In this document: positions 8,745 to 17,917 of the stretch, piece after piece
How positions within the stretch are numbered: position 1 is the stretch's first letter
Layout: each line of letters starts with the position of its first letter
Assembly: GCA_949296965.1 (NCBI GenBank)
Contig: CASFQL010000023.1
Coordinates: 1-64,000, forward strand
Direction: 5' to 3'
Source of the DNA: an uncultured Christensenella sp.
GTDB taxonomy: Bacteria > Bacillota > Clostridia > Christensenellales > UBA1242
DNA length: 64,000 nucleotides
Translations under genes and position numbers: made by a program
Notes under the pieces: generated by a model
Told to the model about the DNA's origin: nothing
The model's input: only the letters and a program-made list of their open reading frames with translations
Databases searched by the model: none

Positions 8745-10532
8745 ATGAAAAAGTTAACAGCAAAACAGTTAAGAGAAATGTGGATAAAGTTTTATGAAGA
8801 AAGAGGGCATGTGTTCATTCCTTCTGCCTCTCTTGTGCCAGAAAATGACCCATCTGTATTATTTACAACGGCAGGTATGCACCCACTTGTCCCGTATCTT
8901 CTTGGAGAAAAGCACCCAAGTGGTAAAAGGCTTGTAGACATTCAAAAATGTGTAAGAACGGGAGATATTGATGATGTCGGAGATGATTATCATTGCACTT
9001 TTTTTGAAATGATGGGGAATTGGAGTTTAGGAGATTATTTTAAAAAAGAAAAAATTGCTTGGAGTTATGAGTTTTTAACTAGCCCAAAATACTTGGATAT
9101 TAAAAAAGAAGATTTAGCAGTAACAGTTTTTGCAGGCGATGAAAGTGCTCCAAGAGATGATGAGTCATATAATGCTTGGAAAAATTGCGGTATACCTGAG
9201 TCAAAAATTTTCTTTTTGCCTAAAAAAAATAATTGGTGGATTTTAGGTAGCGGGGTTGGACCTTGCGGACCAGACAGTGAAATGTTTATTGATACAGGCA
9301 AACCAAAATGTTGCAAAGATTGTAATCCTTCTTGTGACTGCGGAAAATATATTGAGATAGGTAACGATGTCTTTATGGAATATGTAAAGACTTCAAAGGA
9401 CGGCGAGTTAAAACAAAATAAACAAAAAAATGTTGATACGGGATTTGGTTTTGATAGACTTTTATATATTTCAAACGGGCTTGAAAGTGTTTATGATAGT
9501 GAACTTTTTATGCCTATCATTAAGAAAATTGAAGAACTAAGTGGAAGATTTTATTTGCTTAACGAAGAAACAAAAAGAAATATGAGAATTATTGCTGACC
9601 ATATTAGAGCATCTGTATTTATGATTAGCGATGGAGTTGTTCCGCTTAATGTCGAGCAGGGTTATGTTTTGAGAAGATTGCTTAGAAGGGCAATTAACTG
9701 TGCTAGAAAACTTAATTTTAATGGAGATGACCTAACTAAACTCGTTGGAGTCGTTGTTGATATTTATAAAGACTTTTACCCAGAGTTAAAAGAAAAGCAA
9801 GAACTTATTGAGCAAGTTATTTTACAGGAAAGTCAAAAGTTTTCTAAAACATTAGGACAAGGAATAAAGGAGTTTGAAAAAGTAGCACAATATTGTAAAG
9901 ATGGTATTTTAAATGGGAAAACTGCTTTTAGACTTTATGATACATTTGGTTTTCCACTCGAACTTACAAAAGAACTTTCAAAGGAAAAAAATTTAATTGT
10001 AGATGAAAATGGTTATTTAGAGGCTTTTAAAAATCACCAAGAAAAGAGTAAAGCAAACAACGATAAAGTTTTTAAAGGCGGACTTGCCGATACAAGTATA
10101 AGGACAACAAGGCTTCATACCGCTGCCCATATTTTGCAGGCTGGACTAAAAAAACTTATTAGCAATGACATTTATCAAAAGGGTAGTAATATTACAGCAG
10201 AAAGACTTAGATTTGATTTTAATTGCGACCATAAGTTGACAGATGAAGAAAAGCAAAAGTTGGAAGATTTTGTAAATGATGTCATAAATAAAGACTTGCC
10301 TGTAAATTGTGAAGAAATGTCTTTGCAACAAGCAAAAGAAAAAGGTGCTGTTGGAATTTTTGATAGCAAATATGGTGAGAAAGTTAAGGTTTATACAATT
10401 CCTGGAGTAAGTATGGAAATTTGTGGTGGACCTCACGCTAAAAGAACGGGAGAGTTAAAACATTTTAAAATTTTGAAAGAAGAGTCAAGCAGTGCAGGCG
10501 TTAGAAGGATAAAAGCAACAATAGAAGATTAG
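8745..10532 (+). CDS. alaS: Alanyl-tRNA synthetase, short form
   Basis: Charges tRNA-Ala with alanine. At 595 residues it is far shorter than the usual 850-880. The catalytic N-terminal domain (LFTTAGMHPLVPYLLG, motif 2 region TFFEMMGNWS, GFGFDRLL) and the tRNA-recognition helical domain are present. So are the editing-domain metal ligands HTAAH (about residue 455) and CGGPH (about residue 560). The protein stops at GVRRIKATIED, so the linker and C-Ala (DHHA1) domain are absent. A Cys-rich insertion CCKDCNPSCDCG (about residue 190) could bind zinc. Short AlaRS forms of this size are known in some bacteria. The 8-base gap to the next gene suggests an operon. Confidence 0.92.
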   Translation: MKKLTAKQLREMWIKFYEERGHVFIPSASLVPENDPSVLFTTAGMHPLVPYLLGEKHPSGKRLVDIQKCVRTGDIDDVGDDYHCTFFEMMGNWSLGDYFKKEKIAWSYEFLTSPKYLDIKKEDLAVTVFAGDESAPRDDESYNAWKNCGIPESKIFFLPKKNNWWILGSGVGPCGPDSEMFIDTGKPKCCKDCNPSCDCGKYIEIGNDVFMEYVKTSKDGELKQNKQKNVDTGFGFDRLLYISNGLESVYDSELFMPIIKKIEELSGRFYLLNEETKRNMRIIADHIRASVFMISDGVVPLNVEQGYVLRRLLRRAINCARKLNFNGDDLTKLVGVVVDIYKDFYPELKEKQELIEQVILQESQKFSKTLGQGIKEFEKVAQYCKDGILNGKTAFRLYDTFGFPLELTKELSKEKNLIVDENGYLEAFKNHQEKSKANNDKVFKGGLADTSIRTTRLHTAAHILQAGLKKLISNDIYQKGSNITAERLRFDFNCDHKLTDEEKQKLEDFVNDVINKDLPVNCEEMSLQQAKEKGAVGIFDSKYGEKVKVYTIPGVSMEICGGPHAKRTGELKHFKILKEESSSAGVRRIKATIED

Positions 10533-10540
10533 GAGTTGTT

Positions 10541-12217
10541 ATGAAAAAAGCATTAAAAAATAAATTTTTAGCATATTTCTTGGTGCTTATACTACTTTTG
10601 TTTTTTGGGGTAGTAATTTGTTTTGGCGTGTTGTATTTTTTCCCAGGAACAACAATTTTAGGTTACGAATTTGTTGTTGCAGATAAAACATATAAAGAAG
10701 AGATAGAATACACTAATTTAGTAAATCAAAATATAACTTCCCTTAAAATACAAGCAAATTATGGTAATGTTGTTTTAAGACCGAACAGTCAGTCGAATAA
10801 TCTTGTGGTTAATTATGATTGTAATTATTCTGGTATCGTAAAAGAGGTTAACAGTGGGGATTCATTTGATATAAAATACGAAGAGATTAATTTTGATTCA
10901 ACAGGAGAACAGAAGACATTAGTTATTTATATTGAAGAACCATCAGGTTCTCTATTTAATTCAAGTTCAGTTGTAGAAGTTTCATTGCCTTATAGTTTTA
11001 TGTTTAATCATATCTCGTCGTCTTGTGAAAATGGACAAATAACTTTTGAAGGCAACCTAGAAGTAGAAGGTGTTAATTATGGTATTAATACAGTAAATGT
11101 TCACTTTGATTGCGGTAATAATGGTAAAATTACTTTAAAAAATTTAAAATCAACAGAAGATAATTACACAATAGACAATTATTATATCTCAACAGAAAGC
11201 GGAAGTGTTGGAATTGACAATGTTTCTTCTTTTTATGCAGAAAGTTTTAGTTTTGAAAGCAAAAGGGGAATTTTAAATTTTACTAATAGCAACAAATCTT
11301 CAATCTTTTCTTTAAAAAATGCTTTAACTATTAAATCTAATGATGGAATTGGACCTACAATCAATATTGATAACTTATATGCCGACCTTGATGTAGAAGC
11401 AAATAAAGGCACTTTTAATTTTAATCAAATAGGCAAGGAAAATGAAGAAAAAAATATTAAACTTGAATTAAAAGATAGTAAGGTTAATATTGACACTTGT
11501 TATGGAATTATTTCTGTAAATGGTAATGGGGATAGTCTTGTTAATAAGGTAAGTATTAATAGTTTAGTAAATAATAGTGGTGATAAAAATAATTTTAGAA
11601 TTGGAGCAGGTTCATTATCTATTGGTAGTTTAGTTGGCAGTTCAAATGTATCATCTACTAGCGGTAAAATCTCTATTAATAATGTTGACTTTAATAGTTC
11701 TATTTCTGCGGTTTCAACAACGGGAAGCATTTCAATAAAATATGTTTATTCACAAAATCAAATTGCTTCCACACAAGTTAAAATTATTACTGAAAAAGGT
11801 AATATTACATTGGAAAATATTAGCGGAAAACTAAAATTAGATGTTTTAGAAGATAGTAAAAATTCTTCTTTAAATGTTATGTTTAGTGCTATTACAAATG
11901 ATTTAATGGATAATGATTATATAAATGCAAGAGATAGAAATATTAATTTATCTATAAATGGTGTTAGCGACGATTTAAGATTTAGAGTCGTTAGTAAAAG
12001 TCCTATTAATTTTAGTGTAGGAGTATCAGAACAAGTTGAAAATATAGACAGTGACTATATTTTAAATGATAGCAGATTTGCTGATTATGATTATGAATAT
12101 AGAGTAAGGTATTATAAAGAAGATGGAATTTTGTCTACTTATTATGGTAATAGAATATTAATTGTTAATACAACAGGACAAACAATCTTTAATTCAATTT
12201 TAACACCTCAAAACTGA
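10541..12217 (+). CDS. Membrane-anchored DUF4097-like beta-helix protein
   Basis: 558 residues. A short basic start is followed by one long hydrophobic helix (about residues 10-32), then an outside region of repeated short beta strands rich in Asn, Ser, Ile and Gly. The strands follow a pattern such as SLKIQANYGNVVLRPNS and SGKISINNVDFNSS, as in DUF4097 putative adhesins that form right-handed beta helices. There is no clear C-terminal anchor, so it is likely tethered by the N-terminal helix. It follows alaS by 8 bases with an AGGAG site. Its role is unknown; cell-surface or envelope-stress functions are possible. Confidence 0.65.
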   Translation: MKKALKNKFLAYFLVLILLLFFGVVICFGVLYFFPGTTILGYEFVVADKTYKEEIEYTNLVNQNITSLKIQANYGNVVLRPNSQSNNLVVNYDCNYSGIVKEVNSGDSFDIKYEEINFDSTGEQKTLVIYIEEPSGSLFNSSSVVEVSLPYSFMFNHISSSCENGQITFEGNLEVEGVNYGINTVNVHFDCGNNGKITLKNLKSTEDNYTIDNYYISTESGSVGIDNVSSFYAESFSFESKRGILNFTNSNKSSIFSLKNALTIKSNDGIGPTINIDNLYADLDVEANKGTFNFNQIGKENEEKNIKLELKDSKVNIDTCYGIISVNGNGDSLVNKVSINSLVNNSGDKNNFRIGAGSLSIGSLVGSSNVSSTSGKISINNVDFNSSISAVSTTGSISIKYVYSQNQIASTQVKIITEKGNITLENISGKLKLDVLEDSKNSSLNVMFSAITNDLMDNDYINARDRNINLSINGVSDDLRFRVVSKSPINFSVGVSEQVENIDSDYILNDSRFADYDYEYRVRYYKEDGILSTYYGNRILIVNTTGQTIFNSILTPQN

Positions 12218-12244
12218 TTGGGTATAGTCTAGTCAGTTTTTTTT
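12210..12244 (+). terminator. Terminator overlapping the stop of the DUF4097-like gene
   Basis: AAAACTGA (12210-12217) includes the TGA stop and pairs with TCAGTTTT (12233-12240), followed by four more T. Confidence 0.8.
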
Positions 12245-12565
12245 AATTAGTATAAAATTAAACAGAAAAGAAAATAAAGCAAAAATAATTTAAAAAATAA
12301 ATTAAAAAATAACTAAAAAAACAAAAAATAAATAAACAAAAAAATAACTAAAAAATAAAAAAGAGAATTAAAACACAATTATGTAGAAGAAATTAAACAA
12401 AAAAATAAAAAATTTTAAGATTAAAAAATTAGAAAAATAAAAACTAGAAATTAAAAATAGATAGACTAGAAATTAAAAATAAAAAAGAAAAAAATAAAAA
12501 TAAAAGAATTAAAAGCAAAAAATAAAATTGAAAAGTAGAGAAAATAAAAATATAACTAAAAAAAA
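12245..12565. other. A-rich, low-complexity spacer
   Basis: About 320 bases made mostly of AAATAAAA-like runs on the plus strand, with very few C. There is no reading frame of interest. It lies downstream of both the plus-strand DUF4097-like gene and the minus-strand tRNA gene. Confidence 0.6.
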
Positions 12566-12567
12566 TA

Positions 12568-12589
12568 AAAAACGGAGCAGTGTCCGTTT
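12568..12589 (-). terminator. Terminator of tRNA-Arg
   Basis: Read on the minus strand: AAACGGA, loop CACTGC, TCCGTTT, then a T-rich run, six bases after the encoded CCA of the tRNA. Confidence 0.8.
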
Positions 12590-12594
12590 GTTAT

Positions 12595-12671
12595 TGGTGT
12601 TCTCGGCGCGATTCGAACGCGCGACCTTCCCCTTAGGAGGGGGACGCTCTATCCTGCTGAGCTACGAAAAC
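12595..12671 (-). tRNA. tRNA-Arg (anticodon CCU)
   Basis: On the minus strand the acceptor arm GTTTTCG pairs with CGAGAAC (one G-U). The D arm is GCTC/GAGC. The anticodon loop is CTCCTAA between TCCCC and GGGGA, so the anticodon is CCU and reads AGG. The T arm is GCGCG-TTCGAAT-CGCGC. Discriminator A and the CCA end (12595-12597) are encoded. It has its own terminator and is the only tRNA in the window. Confidence 0.95.
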
Positions 12672-12791
12672 ATATTTAATAATATTTATTCTGCTATTTA
12701 TTTTAGCATATTCTTTTTATTTTTGCAATAATTAACTTAGTAATCAGAGATTTATTTTTGCTTTATTTGATAAATAATTTAATTAAAAAGA

Positions 12792-12820
12792 TTGAAAAAT
12801 TTTCATTATACTGATAAACT
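12792..12820 (+). promoter_or_regulatory. Putative ispH promoter
   Basis: TTGAAA (12792-12797), 17 bases ending in TGA, then TAAACT (12815-12820), 23 bases before the chosen ATG. Confidence 0.55.
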
Positions 12821-12843
12821 AATTTTTATTAATGGGAGATAAA

Positions 12844-13725
12844 ATGAGTGTAAAGGTTGAAGTAAGCAATGTTTGTTGTTTATGTTATGGGGCTAAAAGG
12901 GCATTAGACAATGCTATCAAAGAGGCAAAAACTAGAAAAAATGTCGTTTTGTTTAAAGAGATTTTGCATAACAAGACGACTGTTAATTTGTTAACCAAGA
13001 TTGGTGTTAAACAAAAAGAAAATTTGAAAGATTTTACAAAAGACGATTTTGTAATAATAAGGGCTCACGGAGAACCTAAGTCTACATATGAGTATTTTAA
13101 TAGTCATAATATTGAATACCTTGATTGCACTTGTCCAAATGTTATGGCAATAAACAAATTAGTTGAGAAAAAAGATTTAGAAGGCTATAAAATCATTTTA
13201 GTAGGGAAATATGGTTACAAAACTAATGTAATGCACCCAGAAGTTAAAGGAACGGCAGGTTGGTGTAATAATCCAATTTTTATTGAAGAAATTGATGAGA
13301 TAAATAATTTTGATTATTCTTTTGATAAATATTTTTTAGTTGTTCAAACTACTTTTTCTAAGAGTAAAGCAGAAGATATTATTAGTTTATTAAAAGAGCA
13401 AATGTCAAGGCATAATAAGATTTTTGAATATAAAAATACGACTTGTATGGCTCAAAAAAATATAAATAATAGTAGTGTTGAATTAGCAAAAAGAGTTAAT
13501 TGTATGATTGTCCTTGGTGGTAAAAATTCTAGTAATACAAAAGAACTTTATGATAATGTTTCCTTGTATGTAACTTCATTTTTTGCTGAAAATTTACAAG
13601 ATGTAAAAGATTTAATATCACTAGGGAAAATAAAGAGCAATATTTTAATAGGACTTACGGCAGGGGCTTCTACAACAATGGAGGAAGTCGAAGAAGTCAA
13701 AAATTATTTAGAAAAAAATCTGTAA
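12844..13725 (+). CDS. ispH: 4-hydroxy-3-methylbut-2-enyl diphosphate reductase
   Basis: Last enzyme of the MEP isoprenoid pathway: an iron-sulfur protein making IPP and DMAPP from HMBPP. About 293 residues, the usual length. The three cluster cysteines are in CLCYG (residues 12-16), DCTCPNV (about 95) and NTTC (about 200). HPEVKGTAGW carries the catalytic Glu, with QTT and GASTT near the end, as in the family. An ATG at 12832 precedes the ribosome site GGGAG (12834-12838), so the ATG at 12844 is the better start. No other MEP gene is in the window. Confidence 0.9.
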   Translation: MSVKVEVSNVCCLCYGAKRALDNAIKEAKTRKNVVLFKEILHNKTTVNLLTKIGVKQKENLKDFTKDDFVIIRAHGEPKSTYEYFNSHNIEYLDCTCPNVMAINKLVEKKDLEGYKIILVGKYGYKTNVMHPEVKGTAGWCNNPIFIEEIDEINNFDYSFDKYFLVVQTTFSKSKAEDIISLLKEQMSRHNKIFEYKNTTCMAQKNINNSSVELAKRVNCMIVLGGKNSSNTKELYDNVSLYVTSFFAENLQDVKDLISLGKIKSNILIGLTAGASTTMEEVEEVKNYLEKNL

Positions 13726-13750
13726 ATTTATATATTAAATATTCTGTAAT

Positions 13751-13761
13751 TATGGTAAAAT
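13751..13761 (+). promoter_or_regulatory. Extended -10 directly before the pseudouridine synthase
   Basis: TATGGTAAAAT with no good -35. Its last base is 7 bases before the ATG at 13768, so transcription would begin at or next to the start codon. No ribosome site is seen. Confidence 0.45.
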
Positions 13762-13767
13762 GTTTGT

Positions 13768-14595
13768 ATGGTAAAAAAAGATTTTATTGTTAATTGTGAT
13801 ACTAACATTAGCAAATTTTTGATTGATAAAGGCTTTAATTATTCTTATGTTCAAAAAATGTTGAAAAATAAGGACATACTTGTAAATAGCAAAAGGGTAA
13901 AGGCAAATATTTTTTTACACTATGGCGATGTCGTTGAAGTTTACTATAAAGAAGAAAATATAAAAGAAGTAAAAATTGACATTGCTTATCAAGATGAAAA
14001 TATTATAATTGCAGTTAAGCCTATTAAAATTAAAAGTTGCGGAGAGGATAGTTTGGAAACTTTGCTTAATGCAAAGGCCGTTCATAGACTTGATACAAAT
14101 ACGCAAGGTCTTATCATTTTAGCAAAATCTGATGAAATTAAAAGAAAACTTATAAGTATTTTTAAACAAGGTTTAGTTGAAAAAAGATATCTTTGTGAAG
14201 TTTTAGGTCCAACTAATTTTAATAATAGTATAGAGAATGCTTTTTTATTTAAAGATAGTTCAAAGTCTAGGGCTATTATAAGTAGCAAAAAAGATAAGGG
14301 TTATGTTCCAATATCGACAATTTTTACCACTATTAAATCTTCAAATCAAACTAGTGTACTTGATTGTGAACTTCTTTCAGGTAAAACTCACCAAATAAGG
14401 GCACATTTGAGTTTTTTAGGACACCCAATTCTTGGAGATTCTAAATATGGGAACAAACAAATTAATAGAAAACTAAAAGAAAGATATCAAAAACTTTTTT
14501 GTTACAAAATTAAGTTTAAAAACATTTTAGAAAAAGAATTGTCTTACCTTTCCTATAAAGAATTTGTGCATTATCCGCCTTGGTTTAATTTTTAA
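13768..14595 (+). CDS. RluA-family pseudouridine synthase
   Basis: 275 residues. An N-terminal S4-like RNA-binding domain (about residues 1-60, with NYSYVQKMLKNKDILVN) is joined to a pseudouridine synthase domain. The catalytic Asp lies in HRLDTNTQGL (about residue 107) and the conserved GKTHQIRAHL lies near residue 208, followed by HPILGDSKYG. It converts specific uridines of 23S rRNA or tRNA to pseudouridine; which site (RluC, RluD or YjbO type) cannot be decided. The start lacks a Shine-Dalgarno site and lies just after an extended -10, so the mRNA may be leaderless. Confidence 0.9.
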   Translation: MVKKDFIVNCDTNISKFLIDKGFNYSYVQKMLKNKDILVNSKRVKANIFLHYGDVVEVYYKEENIKEVKIDIAYQDENIIIAVKPIKIKSCGEDSLETLLNAKAVHRLDTNTQGLIILAKSDEIKRKLISIFKQGLVEKRYLCEVLGPTNFNNSIENAFLFKDSSKSRAIISSKKDKGYVPISTIFTTIKSSNQTSVLDCELLSGKTHQIRAHLSFLGHPILGDSKYGNKQINRKLKERYQKLFCYKIKFKNILEKELSYLSYKEFVHYPPWFNF

Positions 14596-14605
14596 GGAGT
14601 ATAAA

Positions 14606-14797
14606 TTGAAAAAAGAAAAAAATGATAAAAATGTTTTTACTAAACTCGATTTGTTAAAATTAGCACAAGAACAAGATGTCGAAGCATACGAACCTTATGA
14701 ATTGCTTGATAATGATGAGAGTAATTTTAAACAAAAGTATAATGATTTTTATGATGATGTTAAACAGCCTAATAAATATATTAAAGAAGATTGGTAA
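14606..14797 (+). CDS. Small acidic hypothetical protein
   Basis: 63 residues from a TTG with AAGGAG (14595-14600) five bases upstream, directly after the pseudouridine synthase stop. A Lys/Asn-rich start is followed by an acidic Asp/Glu/Tyr-rich end (EPYELLDNDES, FYDDVKQP). No domain is recognised. The good ribosome site and close spacing support a real gene. Confidence 0.55.
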   Translation: MKKEKNDKNVFTKLDLLKLAQEQDVEAYEPYELLDNDESNFKQKYNDFYDDVKQPNKYIKEDW

Positions 14798-14856
14798 TTT
14801 TTGTTAACTCAAAATTGTGCAAAGTTGCTAAATTATTTTTTTACCTATTATTGTCA

Positions 14857-14885
14857 TTGTTAAAATCTAAAAAGTTTGATACAAT
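14857..14885 (+). promoter_or_regulatory. Putative promoter of the dnaD-dnaI operon
   Basis: TTGTTA (14857-14862), 17 bases ending in TGA, TACAAT (14880-14885), then an AGGAG site and the ATG at 14910. Confidence 0.55.
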
Positions 14886-14909
14886 CAAAATACTAAATTA
14901 GGAGAAAAA

Positions 14910-16364
14910 ATGGCGTTTTGTAAATATTCGAGTTCTCAGATTAATTCTGATACAATAACTATTGATGTGAAATTTCTAAATGATTACATAGCAGTTGCCC
15001 CTGAGAATTGTTTGAAAGTTTATTTATTTGGTTTATTAAAATGTAAAAATAGTGCTGGTAGCGATAACACTATTGAAAATTTTGAAAATGTTCTAGGACT
15101 TTCAAAAGAAGATGTTATTGATTGTTTTTTATATTGGCAAGACCAAAATGTTGTTCAAGTTTTAGATACAGAACCTATTGAAATAAGATATTTACCTACA
15201 AAAGATAATATTAAAAATACAAAGAAGATAGAAAGTAAAAAATATGCTTCTTTTGTCCAAGAATTACAAGAAATTTTAAGCGGAAGGCAAATCACACCAA
15301 ATGAATTTTATAAATACATAGATTTTGTTGAACATTATAACATTTTGCCTTGTGATTTCATTATGATAGTAAAATATTGTGCGGATATTAAAGGTAACAA
15401 CATTAATAGCAATTATATTTTAACCGTCGCAAAAGTGTGGGCAGAGGAAGGCGTTAAAACGGCTAGCAAAATTGAAGAAAAAATTGAAAATCTTACCTTA
15501 ATTTCATCAGATGCTTCAAAAATAGCAAAGGCGCTTAGTTATAAGGGGAACCTTTCTATTGAGCACCAACAGTTGTGTCAAAAGTGGATAAATTCGTATG
15601 GCTTTAATTTGAATAATTTATTGTTAGTTGCAAAAAAAGTAGCAAGTAAAACAAAAAGTTATAGTTTTGAAACCCTCGATAGATACTTAACAAAATATTA
15701 TGAATTAAAATTGATGAGTTTTGCAGAGATTGAAGAATATGAGGCAAATAAAAATGACCTAAAAAATATAGCAAGAGAAATAAATAAAGCGCTTGGTGTT
15801 TATTATGAATCTGTTGATAATGAAATAGAAACTTATATTCTACCTTGGATGACAAAAGGCTTTAATCAGGCTTCGTTAATTCAAATTGCTAACTTTTGTT
15901 TTAAAAATTCAATTAGAAATTTGGAAGGTATGGACGAAAGTATTCAAAAATTTCATAAGTTGGGTCTTACTTCGATTAATTCAATCAATAACTATCTAGC
16001 AGAAATTTTGCAAATGGATAGTAAAATTAAAGAGATTTTGGCAAGGCTTAAAATTGATAGGAGAGTCAATAGTTTTGATAGGTCCTTTTATAGAACTTGG
16101 ACTTACTCTTATAATTTTAGTGATGAAATTATTGATTTTGCAGTTTCTCTTGCAGAAAATAAATCAAACTCTATGAGATATGTAAATACTATTTTGACAA
16201 ATTGGTTTGAAAAAAAATATACTATGCTTGAACAAGTTAAAAATGACCAACAGTTTAAAAAACAATCAAAGGAGAAATCTTTTGTTGGAAAGTCCTTTGG
16301 TGATAATTTTACAGAGGAGGAAGTCAATGCCTTATTTGATAACCTTGATGAGATTAATTTATAA
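14910..16364 (+). CDS. DnaD-like primosomal protein
   Basis: 484 residues. The N-terminal about 100 residues form a winged-helix-like region (FLNDYIAVAPENCLKVYLFGLL, then LGLSKEDVIDCFLYWQDQNVVQV). Helical DnaB_2/DnaD-type segments follow, containing Tyr-Ile-Leu-Pro-Trp and WFEKKYTMLEQV, a close match to the end of DnaD domains. In Bacillota such proteins remodel origin DNA and help load the replicative helicase. A DnaI-like loader follows 12 bases later. It could equally be called a DnaB(Bacillus)-type initiation and membrane-attachment protein. Confidence 0.8.
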   Translation: MAFCKYSSSQINSDTITIDVKFLNDYIAVAPENCLKVYLFGLLKCKNSAGSDNTIENFENVLGLSKEDVIDCFLYWQDQNVVQVLDTEPIEIRYLPTKDNIKNTKKIESKKYASFVQELQEILSGRQITPNEFYKYIDFVEHYNILPCDFIMIVKYCADIKGNNINSNYILTVAKVWAEEGVKTASKIEEKIENLTLISSDASKIAKALSYKGNLSIEHQQLCQKWINSYGFNLNNLLLVAKKVASKTKSYSFETLDRYLTKYYELKLMSFAEIEEYEANKNDLKNIAREINKALGVYYESVDNEIETYILPWMTKGFNQASLIQIANFCFKNSIRNLEGMDESIQKFHKLGLTSINSINNYLAEILQMDSKIKEILARLKIDRRVNSFDRSFYRTWTYSYNFSDEIIDFAVSLAENKSNSMRYVNTILTNWFEKKYTMLEQVKNDQQFKKQSKEKSFVGKSFGDNFTEEEVNALFDNLDEINL

Positions 16365-16376
16365 AAGGAAAAAATT

Positions 16377-17300
16377 ATGAATAATACTCATTTGATTTTA
16401 AATGAAATTAAATTAATTAGAGAAAAAAATGAGAAAGTAGCAAACGATAATTTTGATAGGGCACTAAATAACAAAGAGTTTAAAGAGGTCTATCTTACTA
16501 TTAAAGATTTGAACTTTTTGATTGCAAAACTTGACTTTGAAGGCATGGACCACAAAAAAGAAGACGAATTATTAAAAGAAAAAAATCAAGTTGCAGGTAA
16601 AATTTTAAAGAAGATGGGGCTTACTTTTGATGACTTTAAACCTAAATATGATTGTAAAATATGTAGTGATTTGGGCTTTGTGAATGGAAAGTATTGTTCG
16701 TGTTTTTATAAAAAACTAAATAGTCAAGTTGTCAACAATATTGGACTAAATGTTGATAAATCTCACAATTTTGAAAATTCTAATTTTAGTCTATTTGATG
16801 ATAGTGAAAAAATTAAGAATATGTATCAAAAAATAGAAAAATGGTGCGACAATTCTTCTAAATATAAAAATATTTTGCTTTGCGGGCAAACGGGTGTTGG
16901 CAAAACTTTTTTAGTTGAATGCATTTGTAATAAGTTAATGTCACAAAATAAATTAGTTAATTTCTTTTCGGCATTTGCACTAAATAATCTATTTCTAAAA
17001 TTTCATACTACTTTTGATGAAACTAAAAATTCAATGCTTGATGGGGTTTTAAATTGCGATGTCTTAATTATTGATGACCTTGGTAGCGAACCAAAGTTTA
17101 AAAATGTGACGGAAGAATATTTTTATTTAATTATAAATGAGCGTCTTGTAAAGAATAAAAGTACTATAATTACTACAAATTTATCCCCTAACCAAATTAG
17201 AGATAAATATGGAGAAAGAGTTTTTAGTAGAATTTGTAATAAAGAAAACTCTTTGCTTATTAAAATAGAAAATAATGATTTAAGACTTAAAAAAAGATAG
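16377..17300 (+). CDS. dnaI: Helicase loader DnaI / DnaC-like AAA+ ATPase
   Basis: 307 residues. The N-terminal helical part is followed by a zinc-binding-like CKIC...CSC (about residues 92-107). The AAA+ domain has Walker A CGQTGVGKT (about residue 168), Walker B LIIDDLGSE (about residue 230), sensor 1 IITTN, and YGERVFSRI with the arginine finger. This is the architecture of Bacillus DnaI, which loads the DnaB helicase. The 12-base spacing from the DnaD-like gene shows an operon; dnaB itself lies at 7263. The ATG has an AAAGGAAA site. Confidence 0.9.
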   Translation: MNNTHLILNEIKLIREKNEKVANDNFDRALNNKEFKEVYLTIKDLNFLIAKLDFEGMDHKKEDELLKEKNQVAGKILKKMGLTFDDFKPKYDCKICSDLGFVNGKYCSCFYKKLNSQVVNNIGLNVDKSHNFENSNFSLFDDSEKIKNMYQKIEKWCDNSSKYKNILLCGQTGVGKTFLVECICNKLMSQNKLVNFFSAFALNNLFLKFHTTFDETKNSMLDGVLNCDVLIIDDLGSEPKFKNVTEEYFYLIINERLVKNKSTIITTNLSPNQIRDKYGERVFSRICNKENSLLIKIENNDLRLKKR

Positions 17301-17317
17301 TAAAATAATTAAAGTTA

Positions 17318-17650
17318 TTACAGTGTAATCTCACGCTCTTGCTCATAAATACTAACTTCGTTTTTATACAATACTCCACCATCAAAAGACAGAGCAACTA
17401 TTTCTTTCTTATCTTTATCTAGTATTGGAGTTAAACATGTTGGATTTATTCCATATTTAACCTCAAACCAATCTGCTGAGTTTAATCCTTTTAGAATTGC
17501 TTGCATATATTTATTGGCATTGTATTTACTCATTAAACTTGTGTTGAATTTTTCTTTATTATTATTTTTATCAAATAAAGTTATTTCAACCCTACAAAAA
17601 TTGTTTATTGGAACAATCTCAGATTTTGATATAAAATAATATGTATTCAT
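17318..17650 (-). CDS. Hypothetical protein, 110 residues
   Basis: Not recognised. Soluble, no signal or membrane segment, with alternating polar and hydrophobic residues suggesting beta strands (FCRVEITLFDK, VALSFDGGVLY). The ATG at 17650 has AAGGAAG upstream on the minus strand, which supports a real gene. It converges with dnaI, leaving 17 bases between the stops. Confidence 0.5.
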   Translation of the reverse strand: MNTYYFISKSEIVPINNFCRVEITLFDKNNNKEKFNTSLMSKYNANKYMQAILKGLNSADWFEVKYGINPTCLTPILDKDKKEIVALSFDGGVLYKNEVSIYEQEREITL

Positions 17651-17794
17651 AACTCTTCCTTCTTATGTTCATCTAAAATATAACATACTTTTTTAAAATT
17701 TAAAAATATTTTTTTAAAATTTTTATTTTTGCTTGACGAATACATATTTTATCAATACAAAAATTGAAAAATAAGTTAGATATTGTTGTTATGC

Positions 17795-17888
17795 GGGCTT
17801 TGTGGCGTAAAGATTTTACTAATCAAGTAAAATCTTTACCGTGAAGTTAAAAACTTCACGCAAAAGTGGAACTTTTGGCACAAAGCCC
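17795..17888. repeat. Cloverleaf element B
   Basis: The closing stem is GGGCTTTGTG (17795-17804) with CACAAAGCCC (17879-17888). Hairpins are 17807-17839 (14 bp, loop AATCA), 17840-17860 (CGTGAAGTT with AACTTCACG) and 17861-17877 (CAAAAGT, loop GGA, ACTTTTG). It ends 29 bases before the AlkD-like ATG. The rest of 17651-17794 is AT-rich without clear features. Confidence 0.78.
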
Positions 17889-17917
17889 TGTATTTTAATA
17901 TAGTTGTAGGAGAAATT

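Noticed and set aside
12528..12731. 67-residue open frame on the plus strand
   Set aside because: It is the antisense of tRNA-Arg and its terminator plus A-rich spacer; the peptide with [11 protein letters not shown] is the usual false translation of a tRNA.
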